From Sisyra terminalis (Eukaryota; Arthropoda; Insecta; Neuroptera; Sisyridae): a DNA stretch of 64,000 nucleotides. The notes beneath the pieces are model-generated. The model had not been told where the DNA came from. It made no database searches and saw nothing but the letters and a program-made list of their open reading frames with translations. Shown here piece after piece: positions 26,455 to 39,614 of the stretch. The position numbers and the translations under genes were made by a program. The stretch's first letter is position 1. Each line of letters opens with the position of its first letter. The stretch covers positions 14,632,001 through 14,696,000 of the forward strand of contig OY292275.1 in NCBI GenBank assembly GCA_958496175.1. Reading direction: 5' to 3'.

Positions 26455-29400
26455 ATTACGATTTTTCATCCTAATTTTCATTGTATTTTTTCCGTGTAGA
26501 TGATTGGGATTTTATACTTACTACTTAAATAGGGCAAATTGGTTTAATTATAAAAAAAGTTAAGGTGAAACTTCTTAACCATTTCTCAAGATTAATCAAT
26601 TGATACCTTACTTTTTAATGTGCACTGATTTCTTTTATTTCAACCCCAAGTCATACAAACGATGCACTATACCAATTTATTCGTAATTTAATAACAATAT
26701 TTCATCGCGGTGCATACTGCTAATTGTTTTCTATTAAAAGGCCGTGGCATACAGGTAAAAAGACAGACAAGAAACCTTAAAATATAATTTGAATTTCTCA
26801 TACCATTCTTCACTATTTACATAAAGTGATATATAAATTACTGTTATGAATAATATACATAACTTTTCATTTTTGTTATACAATTCAATTGCGTAGCCTG
26901 CATTTTATGCAAGACCTCACTAACGTTAAGTGCAATTCAATATCAATCTAAAAACTTTTCTTTATTGTATCTAACTTTTCTTACACTAATTAAGTTTTCT
27001 CTTTACAAAAAGAAAGAAAAACATCAACAACAAATCAATTCTTCGATTTGTAAGTTCTATTTTAATGGACTATAATAATACAGAAAGTTTTGTAAATTTG
27101 CAGTAATTACCTGTAATTACGAGCAGCCTTACTGGAACTGACGATAAAATAAAACAAAACGGGAAAACTTGGAAACATTTCAACAGTAAGTTGGTATATA
27201 AGAACAAAAAAAAACCAATGAAGGGTGAACACACAAGTATGTACTAATAGACAATCATGAAATATTTTACAAGAAATTTATATCAAAAACTAATTAAACT
27301 TATTAAATTGAAAATTGTAAACAAAAAGCATTCTTGAATATTTTTTTTTTGGATAAAAAGATCATTGCATTTTGACACAGTGTTTACCAGTAAACCCTTT
27401 AGCGAAATAAAATTTGTTCAAACACCAAAAGTTGTCTTAAAAATAATATTTAGGATAAAACTTTCTGAGGTTATTCCTTAAGTTTAAAAAGTACTTATAA
27501 ATCAAATGAATTAATTAATTAATATTTTGCTCTTGTTTAATCTTTAATTAGAATGTTGAGATATTAAGAAACGACTCATTCAAGAGCCCCAAAGTTAGCC
27601 ACTACCGAAATTAGGGTTTATGAAAATGAGGAGCTATCCATTGTTCTGTTTGTTTTGTGAATTATTACAATAAAATATTTTCATGTTTTAAAATATGATA
27701 TTCAGAAATTTAGTTAAAAATGCAAACGAAATTACTTAGGTAGTTCAGCAAAAAAAAAATACCCAAATCTTTTAAACAAATTGACAATATTTGTAATTAA
27801 ATATGTATTCAATAAAGAAATTGAGTCATAGGACATACATAATAACTCAATAATGTATTTAAAATTAAAATCATGAAAAATTGTGAACGAATTTCATTAA
27901 AAATTGAATTTGGTCAGATATTAATAATTTTCTTAAATGAATTCTCAATAGGTTCTCTTCACTTCTAAAATTGGATTACGTTTTCAATTAAGAAAGTTCT
28001 TCATCAAAGTAGAAATTGAAACGTCTACAAGTCTCAAGCTTTTAATTTCTAAGTTATATATAAGGGCAAAAAATGTCTTTGAGAATGCTCATAATTGATT
28101 GGTTGATTAATTAAAATATTCATAAAATTGTATAAACCATTAAAGTGATTAATAGATTCTTAAAACAAAATATAATTGATGCAATTTTAATGGAAAAACC
28201 ATCTCAATAGCATTAAATTTTGTATCATAAAGCAAATAATTTGAAAAATAAGTTCAATTTGTCAACAAAGTGAAAACTAAATTCTAAAGCAATATATCAC
28301 TGGTCAAAAATTCCATAAAGTAAACAATGAAAAAGCTGTTCAAAATGAGTTTTCAAAATTGATACATTCATAAGTTGGAAAAGCATTTTATCAATCCCTC
28401 CATGGCAATCATCTCAGCTTATCTTCTAACACTTGTCTGCAATAAAAAAGAGAAATCTTTTGCGTCTTCACAAAAATTGCCTCAACATTATTACTATCGT
28501 CTTCATCATGATCCGCTGTCTATCGATACATCGAAAAAAATACTTGAAAGCTTTACATGCGTATAAATGTGGAAAGAGTAAAAGGAGATACGTGTTAGCG
28601 ATAACAAGATTAACAAAAATTTAGCTTTTACCGAGCAAAAGAAAATATTGATATTTATTTTAAGCGATAAAACATTGATTCTGTGTTTCTTTAAAACAAC
28701 AATAAAATAAAAAGCTTTATGTTTTTAACGCCATTTTCAACTTAAAACACTTCTGACAGATTTAAAAGGAATTATGTTCTGTCAATTTATCAGACGTTAG
28801 AAAAGTTATCGTTTTTAAAACTAAATAAATATTTTCACTAAATTTTCCAACTTGTTTTTTAAAGAAATATATATTTTGAGCAAGCATCAAACTGTATTTA
28901 TAATTTTGCTGAAAAACATATAAGAATATTCAGTAGAATTTTCCGTGCATGAAAAATTTTATTACTATTGAATGAAATCAAGCTCTCTTTAAAATTGGAA
29001 TAAAACAATTACATTAGTCAGTACTTTATCGCTTTGGTTGCATACAAATGAACTAACAATTACGAAAACGTTTGTAACAGGTAATTTGATTGAAAAATCA
29101 AAATTGCATTTGCACCATACATTCAATCGAAAAATTCACGTACTGATGTCTAATAAAGCGTAAGTAGCAGTGAATTTTTTCTCTCCAATCACTGTATAGA
29201 TTTCATGATAAAACCGGAATTAATTATACTTTGATTTCCGTACTAATTACATTTAAAGCTGCATATACGAGAAAAATTATTTTCCTCTCAGTCTTCTCCG
29301 CATCGAAATATGAAAAACCAATTACGATTTATCTGACACAGGCTGTCTGGAATTTATCTCGCTTTTCCCCGTAAAACTAAATCGCAGTTGTCGGATAAAA

Positions 29401-31483
29401 CTAATTACAATATTCCATATTTTATATTAAAATTAAATCAAAATCCCACGAGGAAATAGGAAATCATAAAATTGTCGTATTTTTTCATTTTCCAATCGTA
29501 TATACGGTTGTGGAACAGTTCACTACAAAAGCGCCATCTAGACTGAAATAGATGCAATATACATTTAGCCAAGACTCACACTAAATTTCCACTTGACACA
29601 TTAGAAATTAATTTTCATTACATTCAACTGTTTTGCTTTTAAAGTTGAGTAATAAAATGAATTAAAGTTTCGGAAATTCATTTTGAACTTGCAGTTAATT
29701 ATCGATATGAACTTCCTTTCTAAATCCATTTCGGAAAATCCAGTATTAATTTTTATTACGAGTACATATAACAAAATATCAAATTTTCATGAAATGGTTG
29801 AATCGAATTAATGTTCTTCGATTAATGAAAACATTTCAAATAATATTATTGCTTTTTTAGTGCATAAGTTTTTAAATAACTTTCCACGTACTCGTATTTT
29901 TGATATGACGCTCTTAAAATCACTTAATAAAGTGAATATGATAATGAATATCTTTTCCAACCATTATGAAGTATATGATGCTTTGATAACCAAAAGTTGA
30001 TTTTCTTCACCGCAGATTCTAGGCATTATGCCAGTTACGGTATACATATTTTATTTGGTCTGCCAACACTTCTAAAGTAAAGCTACTTAAGTGGCACTTT
30101 TTAAATTGATATAAAGAATAATTGATAACACATAGAATAGATTTCTTCCAAATTTGAAACTTGAATCCTAAACAATTTCTTTCCAACTTATGTTCTTTGG
30201 TTGATTCGGTCCATTATAAATTATTCTTTTCCTCAATGCATTTCGATTATCTGTTTAGCGTAATTCTCAATGGAGAATTGAAATGCAGCACATTATTGAA
30301 TTTGGTGCAGTGAATTCGATTAACAATGTCATTGATTAATAATAGTGCGCCTATTAGCTTATTGACTTAGTTCCAATTGTAATTTTTTCTCAAGAACACT
30401 AACCATTTAATCAGACAAAATTATTGATTCACTCATGAAAATTTCCATTTTCTAAAGTACTACTTGTTCAAAGAGAAGAAGTGTACTTCAAATCCTATTT
30501 GGAATTTTCTTTATAGTTGAACTGAAATCTGTTACAAACAATTTCTAAGTTCTGTCAAATTTCAAAGAATATATAAATTATGTTATCTACTTATAATAAG
30601 TTCATGCATTCAAAGGCATTTTTGAAAAAGATTGTACTTTCTTGTGGTAACATTTTGCATTATAAATATCCATGATTTTATAAAACTATATTCTGCTCAA
30701 TTACATATTGCCGTCTTTTACATTAAATTCTCATTTAGATGTTTGATTATAGTTTAATTTACCTCAAGCATCGCATTTCCCATTTATAATAATTTATTAT
30801 GTATGTCATTTCTGATTGTTTTAATATTAACGATTGCCATATTTTCCAATATTCGGATGTCTTGACTAAATAAATGATAACTTCTATTGTCATAATTTTC
30901 CTTTACACGACATAGTAATCTCAAATGGTACTATAACGTGGCAAGTAAGGAAATTCAGGTTTGTTAACCAATTTAAAAGTTTCGTTTTGAAACTATATGT
31001 AGGTACATTATGTCTGTCAGGAGTAACATCTTAACCAACTTGAAATTCACATATATAGAAAAGCTTAAAGCTCGAAATCTCTTTCGTGCTTATTGTGTTG
31101 TTCACCGAATGTAACGAGCTACAATGTGAGCTTTAACAAGCTTGAAGCATTGTCAGAGGAAGTCGCATTACTACTTATTATCAGACTGATCATAAAGATA
31201 TTATGATGATGACCATCATAATAACGAAGATAAAATCCAGCCATTGTCCACATCTCAGTGTTTATTTAGGTCGATTATGAACGGATAGGTAAATAAATTT
31301 TAAGCAAATAGTTGCCTTGAAAATACTTTTACATTAATTTCATAAAGAGCACTTAGATTTTAGCTTTGCTTTTTCGTCCATTTCTCTTCATGTTTGCACG
31401 TCTATTTGCATGCTATTTGTCGACTCGAAAAATTTGAAAAAATCTATGAGAAATTAAATCGCAAATCGTGCATTTTCCATTAG
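26455..31483. other. AT-rich spacer, nothing supported
   Basis: Noncoding DNA between the solo LTR and the exon at 31.5 kb. Two small open frames near 28375-28624 overlap each other and show no coding support. Confidence 0.5.
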
Positions 31484-31946
31484 TGAAAGCTCTAAAGAAA
31501 ATCGATGAGGAAAAAAAATCAGCGTGCGAAAATCCTATATTTAAAATTTCCAACGGTCAATATTCGTCCACACCCCAATTGACGACATTCAGTGCCAAAA
31601 ATTTTGCATCAGCGTCATCCTCGCCTACGATTCGCTCGACCAGTGGTCCCAATTTGTCGCGAAATTCGTCGTGTACTCGTGTTTGCTGTTACGTTTCCGT
31701 TGGAAAAGCCACCATGTCGATGTTCTTTTTCCGATTGCACAATTTGCGGCGTGAAGAGGAAAATAAGAAAAAGTGTCGACTGGCTGCTGGACGTCGCCAA
31801 AGAAGTCGTGGTGGAAGTGCAGCCAGCAGCGGTATCTTCACCAACAGCAGCAATCAGCCGTTGACGGTGGCACCAAGTCGACTTTTTGAACGTGCACCAC
31901 TTACACCTTCCGACAGTTTAGATGAAATCGCGTTCCAAATACCAAG
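31484..31946 (+). CDS. candidate protein-coding exon, protein unknown
   Basis: The pyrimidine-rich acceptor cattttccattag (AG 31482-31483) is followed by a frame open through the exon to a CAAG|GTTTTT donor at 31947. The segment is clearly less AT-rich than its surroundings, and an uninterrupted frame of this length is improbable here. The translation is Ser/Arg-rich and low-complexity, with a basic stretch near LRREEENKKKCR and a more ordered end including PLTPSDSLDEIAFQ. The exon would start in phase 1 and end in phase 2. A second plus-strand frame (31592-31864) is also open, so frame choice rests on splice signals and composition. An internal ATG at 31712 is an alternative start. Product not recognised; a 5' regulatory-region exon is plausible. 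Confidence 0.45.
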
Positions 31947-31998
31947 GTTTTTATATTCAACATTTTTCAGATTACCTTATGTTTTTATCCCTATTTAA

Positions 31999-33340
31999 CT
32001 CTTATGGGCAAAGAAAACAAAACAGGACTTAACTATATAACTAACTTTATACCAAAAACTACCAGTCACATGTTATTAACTACGTTTGTCTAGCTTTTAA
32101 CAACTAGGAAAAATACTTGATTGGAAATTTTTGGTATAAAATGAACTCTAGTCAATAGTTTTTAAAGACATTAAAAATTTGTTATACATCCACGTCCTTT
32201 GAGTAATAACGAATAATGAAATACAACACGCCAAACTATCATCTAGGATAATTGATTTGTAAACTGTAACTTTTGAAACCAAATATCTCGAAACTCGATA
32301 AAGAGATTAATATAATTTAAACTTTAATGTTAAAGTTTTTGTTAGCAATTTTTAAACATTTTTTTCTAATTACTTAAATGTTTGCTTTAAAAAAAGTTTA
32401 TTACTGAAATCTCTTAAGTTTCTGCACCTAAAAAAAAGTTTGGGATGTTCCTATTATTTTCTTAAGTCAAATAACAGTTGGGCATTATTGTTCCAACATT
32501 AAAATATAAAAATTTATATATTTCTTACAGGAATAAAGATGGAAACTTGAAAAGCTCTGGAAATTCTTTGGTTTCCGCAAATATAGGGGATAGGGTTTTT
32601 GGTTTTTCCATCAATGTATTTTTTTAATTTTGAAATGTGATCATAATAAACATAATGCAACAATTGTACCGTCATTAAGCTTAGAACTTGAATACTCGTC
32701 AGATGGTTTTGGATATAACTGATTTCTGAATTGTTCTTTGGTTTGTTGAAATTTCTAAGTTATCGATAACTCTAATTATTGTTCAAGAGACAATTCCTTT
32801 TTGCTATCATTAGAAGTGTTATCATCATCTTCTGAATATTTGGATTAGGTTTGTGGGTTAAAAATTTACTTTAAATTTGATCAAATTCGAACTAGGTAGC
32901 ATTACTTTTTTGTCACCATTTTTTAATTACAACTTAATTTTCACGACCTAATTAATTTGACTCGTTAGGATGACATAAAATCAAAAACGTATACTATTTT
33001 GCTATAATGGTGATATCAGAACATATATTGGAAATAATTTAAAAAAATTCTAATAAATACTGAAAAAACGGTTTGTAAACTTGTGAATACTGGTAATACC
33101 AAATTGTGCACATAGTTCAAAATACAGATTTTCGGTATATCGGTATTGCAATCCCTAATCGCATCGGTAAAAAATCAGCTCAAATTTGGCCGAAGCCAGT
33201 GGTTTATATTAGTCATTCTAACATCAAAATTGTACGAGCAAATTGTAAGCTCGTTAAAGAGTTAAAGTATTTATGTTCCTTTTTCTAATGGGCCATTAAG
33301 ACCTGTTATTTTCATTCATTTTAATAGATAAGAAATTGTC
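31999..33340. other. AT-rich spacer, nothing supported
   Basis: Noncoding AT-rich DNA downstream of the candidate exon, presumably intron if the exon is real. Confidence 0.45.
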
Positions 33341-33342
33341 TG

Positions 33343-33621
33343 TCACCGTAATGGCGATCCATGGGTCAACCACCGTGGGTCAGATACTGACCTTTATACA
33401 CTGACCAAAATACAAGCTTTTGAACTGACCCACGATGGCTAGGCAGCCATTTGCTTGTTTTGTTTGTACAATGAGATCTCAATAGCACTACTATCGTCTC
33501 CTCTCTGTTTCTCCTAATGAGACACTAATGGGCACCTTGCTTACTAGTGACCCACGAGCTAGTACTAAAAAATAATATGAACAAAATTTAACCCTAGCCT
33601 CAAAAAGGTTCGCCATTCCTG
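33343..33621. mobile_element. hAT-like MITE remnant
   Basis: The left end contains taatggcgatcc and the right end, inverted, caggaatggcgaacc. The subterminal region repeats tgggtca / tgaccca words (33362, 33382, 33428). The short length, the terminal motif and the internal repeats suggest a non-autonomous hAT. The 8 bp on each side do not match, so the ends are uncertain. Confidence 0.35.
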
Positions 33622-34345
33622 GTTTACCAGATAATTCCTACATATTCATTCTACACATGTCACTATCCTTAAGTGAAAATACACATGTTTTCTCTATTTC
33701 CCAGATAAAATTTTATCTAAAAGATAAGTGCCACTATCTACACGTGAAATTGCCAGCTTTTAGTCAATAAGCAAATTTGTTTGATTTACTGATTTGACTG
33801 ATTTATTCAAGGCTAATTTTTCATTCAGATCCTTTTTTATTTTGTCAGTCGTTTTTTTTTTCTGATTCCTTCTTGTTTTGGAAAACCCAAGTTTGTGACC
33901 ATTGTTATATATCAATCACTGCATACATTTGTTTTCATCAGATGCTTATTACTAATAACTAATGCTGTAATGCCAACAAATATATGTATTTGATTATAGT
34001 TATTTGTCGTAAATTCCAGAGTGAAAACATGAAATCGTCAGCGTAACTATATGTTATTTTTCAATTAATTACACATATTTTTCTTTTACATTTGGATTAA
34101 TGCCTCCAAACGATATTTGAAAAAAATGGTAAAGCAAAATAAGATTTTTTTCCGCTGACTTTGAACAGTTATACTGTGTATACAATATATAAAATATATT
34201 GCAGTTCAATTTATGTAGTATAATTTAACATAACGATATACAAATTTAATATAATAATATATAAACTTAATATAATAATATATAAAAATCATACCTCCAA
34301 CATAAATTTGAACAGAAAATCAAACAAAAATATTCGTGACGTATT

Positions 34346-34389
34346 ACCCAGATACGTATTTCGATTGCCCAGCAATCTTCATCAGTGGT
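34346..34389 (-). ncRNA. hammerhead-like motif, left arm of copy F
   Basis: On the minus strand: ACCA, CTGATGA, A, GATTGC-TGG-GCAATC, GAA, ATACGTAT (perfect 8-nt palindrome), C, TGG pairing with CCA. This is the best-preserved motif in the window: both stems are perfect and stem III can form in a dimer. It also has all core bases. Confidence 0.6.
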
Positions 34390-34445
34390 CATGTGGCTAT
34401 GTGAATCATCACATAGCAGTTACGGAGTGATCCAGACTACTTGAT

Positions 34446-34490
34446 AACCACTGATGAAGATTGCTTGGCAATCGAAATGCGTATCTGGGT
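34446..34490 (+). ncRNA. hammerhead-like motif, right arm of copy F
   Basis: CTGATGA at 34451-34457, A, GATTGC-TTG-GCAATC, GAA, ATGCGTAT, C at 34485, then TGG pairing with CCA at 34448-34450. Compared with the left arm the palindrome has one A-to-G change, which leaves a G-U pair in the dimer. Confidence 0.55.
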
Positions 34491-34559
34491 AATACGTCAC
34501 GAATATTTTTGTTTGATTTTCTGTTCAAATTTATGTTGGTGGTATGATTTTTATATATT

Positions 34560-34735
34560 ATTATATTAAGTTTATATATTATTGTATTAAATTTGTATAT
34601 TATTATATTAACTTTATGTATTATTATATTAAATTTGTATATTATTATATTAAATTTGTATATTATTATATTAAATTAGTATATTATTAAATTAAATTTG
34701 TATATTATTATGTTAAATTATACTACATAAATTGG
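34560..34735. repeat. AT-rich 20-21-bp minisatellite in copy F right arm
   Basis: Tandem units of the type atattaaatttgtatattatt with single-base variants. A shorter matching array lies in the left arm at about 34235-34290 in the opposite orientation. Confidence 0.75.
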
Positions 34736-34864
34736 ACTGCAATATATATTATATATTGTATACACAATGGTAAAGCAATTCTTTTATAATGTTTAACATT
34801 TGAAGACAATACATTTGATATTTTCTTTATTATTGTCTTTTTGATCTATAAGGTAATTAAAATA

Positions 34865-35348
34865 CAGTAAACCACCGCTTTACGGACAAAATGCGTTCCT
34901 CATAAACTGTTCGTTAATCAAAAATTCGTTAAGCAAAACCGCTATTAGTATGAAATCCCATTAGAAAATGATAGATTCGTTCCAGCTAATAAAAATACCT
35001 CTAAAAGAACTCCATTTTACGATTGATTCTCACTAAATATAGAGCGTAAATAAATTAACAGTGCACTATATCGCATAGCATCAAATACTTATTCGAAAGA
35101 ACGTTTGATAACTATTTTGTGATTCCCTGTACAACAATACCAAACATAAACCGTATTTATGTATTAAAAATATTTTTTATTATTTTATCTTTGGAATTCC
35201 TCACTAAAATGTAAGCAAAACAAAAGAAATATATATATATTTTTCGTAATTGCAAATATTTCATCCATAAACCGAAATTTTGATACTTATTTAACCATAT
35301 CCGTTAAATTGAACTTCTGTTAAGCGTTCGTAAAGCGGGGGATTATTG
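34865..35348. mobile_element. pogo/Tigger-like MITE
   Basis: The left end cagtaaaccaccgctttacg and the inverted right end caataatcccccgctttacg are terminal repeats, with TA on both sides (34863-34864 and 35349-35350). The CAGTA start, TA target and internal cgttaagc words (34929, 35320 region) fit Tigger-type elements. The length of 484 bp without a transposase makes it a MITE. Confidence 0.6.
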
Positions 35349-35350
35349 TA

Positions 35351-37293
35351 ATAAAAAATTACTAATTATTTTAATTTTATCAGTTAATATTGGAAACTAC
35401 TGAACTAATTTAGTAGAAATTATTTCAATTACATAGGTACAAAAATAATCGAAATAATACAAAAAATACAGGGCACTTGATTGATGTGTGTTAAAAATAC
35501 TGTTGCAAATTGGTACAACGGCGGAAAAGAAATGATGGCTTAAGGATTTATTTCGTTTTTTTTTTATCAAAATCGTTCATTAAAATAATCCACTTCATTT
35601 ATTTATTTTTTTATTTCTACACAACATATAGTTTCATCTTATTTAGACACTTTGGAGAAAATCAATCATTTGAGAAAACATTTTTCAAACCACTCAAGCT
35701 AGTTTATGTGTCAGTTTGTAAAAGTACCATTTGTACAGAACATTTATTGATATAGAAAAGATTAGTGTTTTTTTTTTTTGGAATAAAAGTTTTAACTCTA
35801 CCATTTCACTTAACATACCACATGATTAAAAAAAATTGATGATCCATCCCTTCTTGTCTTGCTATTTTTACGGTCAACAAATAAGTGATTTCAAAAGAAT
35901 ATCATCACGAATTATTCATAGCTGAAATCAAAGTAATAATTTCCAGTCTAGAGCATTTTCCATTGTAAAACAAAGGATACAGTCATAGGGGATTATTACG
36001 ATAATGAGGTTTTATTAAAATTTTTCGCTGAATTTCTCAGATTATAGTCATTTTTTCAAGCAACTTTTAATTTAAACAACGATTATCATGTAATTCAGCT
36101 ATTATTGTCAAGCGTAGTATTTTGCACCAGATGTCAATTTTCCGGGATTGATTGAAGAAAAATCAATTCACAACCTTCAAGAACCCGTAAATCGGTTGAA
36201 TATCGAATAAATAAGATTACCACGTTATTCCTTCGTTATTTCAACTGTTCAATGTTCTTATCGTCTTTTTTTTATATTATTTATGAGACGTGATTAATTC
36301 CCCAGAAATATGACTCAAACTTATCCGGAAAATTGATCACCCTACGCGGAAACGATGATTGAATAACGCCAACGATTTTATTATATGCAAACGAGACGCA
36401 CGACTAACGTACAATTGAACCATTTCAATTTTTATTAGCACAAAAAAATATACACCTTTCAAAGTGGTTATTTTTTGTCGGTTTTCTAACGATTTTTTTT
36501 TTTTGGTCAATGAGTTTAAATTTTAATAAATTTACATCAATGATCAAAGCTTTCAGATGTGATGAAATAAAAATTGAATGGATTATGAGATAAAATTTTT
36601 TTTGAACATTTTTTCCACGTTTTGATTTTCTATATTTTGTTTAATAAAAATGTATAAAATAAAATCAATACTTTCTTTTCGGAAAATTCAGAACTCAAGA
36701 CTCAGTTGTTTTGAATATCTACATCTTTAAATTCATGAATTTATTTTTTGGTCATAGTTTTTTTTTTAATTATTGTAAAAAAGTCATAATCAATAAGTGA
36801 AATAAGTTGGAAAATGGATTTATAACTTATTAAATTTAAATTACCCAACAAACCTCCGAATATGGGCGTTTTAAAAACAGATTTTTTTTTTTTTGAAAAT
36901 GTCACTCTTTTGTATATTTTGGTTTATTTCTTCTTTCCATTAATGTTGTTCTAATTGTTTGTACCTCTGAGTACATGTAAAAGCTCATTAAAGCAATCTA
37001 GCATGATTAAGAAAGATAAAGATATCTTCTGCAAAATAGATTTTTTCAAGACAAAAGACAAAAAAGTATCATTCTTCCAAAGTAGTGAGGTCCACAAAGC
37101 TGAATAAAAATTTATTTTTAAGACCTCGAAAAAGCTCCAAGAGCTTATCTTTGAAAATTTTGCATTTTTCTTGTAGTATGATAATTTATAGCGAGTTACA
37201 CTTATTGGAAAATAAAAATTATTTAATGAAAATACTGCCATACTTTGAAATCTGAGTATTATATTTCTCAATTCAATGTTTTATGAAACTGAA
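35351..37293. other. AT-rich spacer, nothing supported
   Basis: Noncoding AT-rich DNA. Open frames at 35510 (plus) and 36951 (minus) have biased, chance-like composition. Confidence 0.5.
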
Positions 37294-38186
37294 GGGTGTT
37301 TCAATTAGAGCGCAATATTTGAATTTTGCGCCATGTTTAACAGTCATAATACCACAAGATGACGTGACAAATCGAAAGTAGACAGATGGGAGTCAGTAAA
37401 CATGAAATAGTAGACCATGAACAGCGAAGAGAAGTCATCAATTGGATCCTTGAGCACACTGCTGATTTTGCAAACAAAATAGTTTTCAATAATGAGGCCA
37501 TTTTCGCTTCGATGGCTTCCTGGATAAGCAAAACTGTTGCATTTGGGGCTTAGAAAATCAAGTCACTTTAAGTGAACACAAGTGACACTAGTTTAAGGCA
37601 ATTCATTCACAAGGGGTCACTGTATGGGGTGCATTATGGTTTGAAGGAATAATTGAACCGTTTCTCTTCGAAAACGAAGAAGGTAATGTGATATAACAGT
37701 TTCTTGTGCCTCATTTTGAAGCTATTGATCTTGACGACATGTGGTTTTAGCAAGACGATGCCACATACCATATCGCCCGTGAAACATTAACAATCTTGCA
37801 CGAGTTTGCTCCTGGTCGTGTCATTTCCTGATTTGGTGACCAGAATTGACATCTACGCTCTTTCGATTTAATGCCTTTAGATTTTTGGCTGTGGGGTTAT
37901 CTGATATTACAGGTTTATTCTAATAAGCCTGCAACCATCGAAGCATTGAAAGCTAAAATTATACGCTGTGCCAATGAAATACCACCACATGTATTCAATA
38001 ACGTAATTGAAAATTTCGTCAAAAGGGTATGCAAATACCAGCAAAGCCGTGACGGCTATTTAAAAAAAATATTTCATACATAATTTTCAAATGTTTATTT
38101 TCTAAATCAATAAATATTTCAATACTTTGCTACAGAAAACCATGTTTTATTGAACACTGAAATCTTGCGCTCTTATTGAAACAGCC
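37294..38186 (+). mobile_element. DD41D (rosa-type) mariner element, degenerate
   Basis: Terminal inverted repeats of 22 bp lie at 37294-37315 (gtgtttcaattagagcgcaa) and 38165-38186, matching at 20 of 22 positions. They enclose a transposase pseudogene in the plus orientation. The target TA duplication is no longer clear. At 893 bp it is shorter than a full-length mariner, so the 5' half of the coding region is lost. Confidence 0.75.
37420..38083 (+). pseudogene. Tc1/mariner transposase fragment, DD41D type
   Basis: The catalytic half of the transposase is legible: VWGALWFEG, FENEEGN, QDDATYHIARETL with the second catalytic Asp, then MPLDFWLWGYL with the third, and the C-terminal YSNKPATIEALKAK block ending at a TAA after KIFHT. 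I count 41 residues between the second and third Asp, matching the DD41D (rosa) group. At least four in-frame stops and an upstream frame disruption make it nonfunctional. The DNA-binding N-terminus is absent. The intact run from 37871 to 38083 is only the tail of this pseudogene. Confidence 0.8.
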
Positions 38187-39600
38187 TTTAGCTGAACCCG
38201 TCAGATCCTAGTCTATATTATAATGGCTGTAAATGAATAACTTGGATTTAAAAATATGTTTTTGATACAACAATCCCCTTCCTTAGCAACTCACAGCATC
38301 CTTTGCTGTACCTTTTATAACTTACCTTCAAGGTATACATTTTTCATCTTAGTTTTGAGAAAATTTGCTATATCTCTAAAGTCACTACACGATAGTAGTA
38401 ATGAAGTATTGACAGTTATTGGCTATTGAATTGATCGTTTTTTTTTGTGCTTAAATAAATTTGTCTTCAAAATACGTTCGTAGGATTTTAAATTTTCTGT
38501 ACTGTTACGTCATTTTAATACCAGGCTAATAGAAACTCGCTTTAGGCATTTTAAAATTAACGATTTTTTGTGTATTTTAAGGGAATATTTCTTAGATTTT
38601 ATCAAGAAAAGCGAAAAATCAACAGCGGTATTATGTTTGGATATTAGTTTAGGACATCTATAAGACATTTTAAATTATTTTTAACACATGTGCATCAGGT
38701 CTAACTTACTAACTATTAAATGGTTCTGAAAAAAAAGTCATAAACAATTTATTACTTAAAGTATTGTTCTTTCCTCTTTAAAGAAAAAATGTGGAAAAAA
38801 ATAAAAATGAATATAATAAATTGTTGGGTAAAGAACAAATAAACTTAGCACTTTCTATAGGGACTTTTTTACTCGGTTTTGATATAAAACGGTTGAAGAA
38901 AAAACGTATCGCGTGCCAAATGTCCACTCTTATACGAAAATGCATCTAACAAAGGATAATTTCAAACTACCGACAAACATGAAGAGGAAATTTTAAGAGT
39001 TTTGACTTCAAGTGTTATTTATTTAAAGATGGTTATTTTTTCGATAAGAAATACGTGAAAAGTAATATCATCAATTTTTAAAAATCTTTGATTTATTAAT
39101 TACATATTATTGAAATATTTTACAAAAAATCGAAAAAGTAAAATAAGATTTCAACCATTCCATACTATTACACATATTTGCATATCAAATGTTTGCCAAG
39201 GTGTGATACCACAAATTTGTTTATTTTATAAAAATCATGACCGAAAGTAACCGAGAAAAACCATTTTAGCCAATCAATCACATAAACACAAATAAACTTT
39301 TATTTCACGACAATGCAAAAAAATAATTCCGCAAAAACAATTTGAAACAAATTTGTCCTTCGCATCTATTTTCTCTTCCTAGTACTGTAATTTAATTACA
39401 GTTATTATTGATTGACATAAAGCTTTATCAATGTCGACAAAATTTTCTGTCTTCTCTGATTTAAATTAATTGATTGCGAAACTAAGCAGAACAAGCCCGT
39501 TGCAAAATTTCACGGCAATTTTTTAATTATATCTGACAATATTAATTACTTTCGTGTAAATTAAAACCTTTTTAAACGGACTAATTAACTTTAAAATTTT
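38187..39600. other. AT-rich spacer, nothing supported
   Basis: Noncoding DNA leading to the candidate exon at 39609. Its 3' end has a branch-point-like CTAAT at 39581-39585. Confidence 0.45.
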
Positions 39601-39605
39601 TGTTT

Positions 39606-39614
39606 CAGGTAAGA
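39606..39614 (+). promoter_or_regulatory. candidate recursive splice site (ratchet point)
   Basis: The juxtaposed consensus pyrimidine-tract-CAG|GTAAGA is the form of zero-length-exon recursive sites known from long insect introns. The long, nearly exon-free context supports the idea. Confidence 0.4.

Larger units (their letters stand above)
34138..34765. mobile_element. Penelope-like inverted-repeat element (copy F) with internal minisatellite
   Basis: The arms pair from tgtgtatacaatatat (34175) to gtatacaca (34757-34765). They meet across a spacer of about 55 bp. Each arm carries copies of a 20-21-bp AT-rich unit (aaatttgtatattattatat): about three on the left and about eight or nine on the right, so the right array has expanded. 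A left-only tail of about 37 bp is present. A perfect 13-bp direct repeat, aatggtaaagcaa, flanks it at 34125-34137 and 34766-34778. Both arms have hammerhead-like motifs with an 8-nt self-complementary stem III. Confidence 0.75.

Noticed and set aside
34235..34735. AT-rich repeats that could suggest a CRISPR-like array
   Set aside because: Units are directly tandem without spacers and form part of a mobile element in eukaryotic DNA.
36951..37271. 106-codon open frame, minus strand
   Set aside because: AT-driven composition; ends just before the mariner element and has no homology that I recognise.
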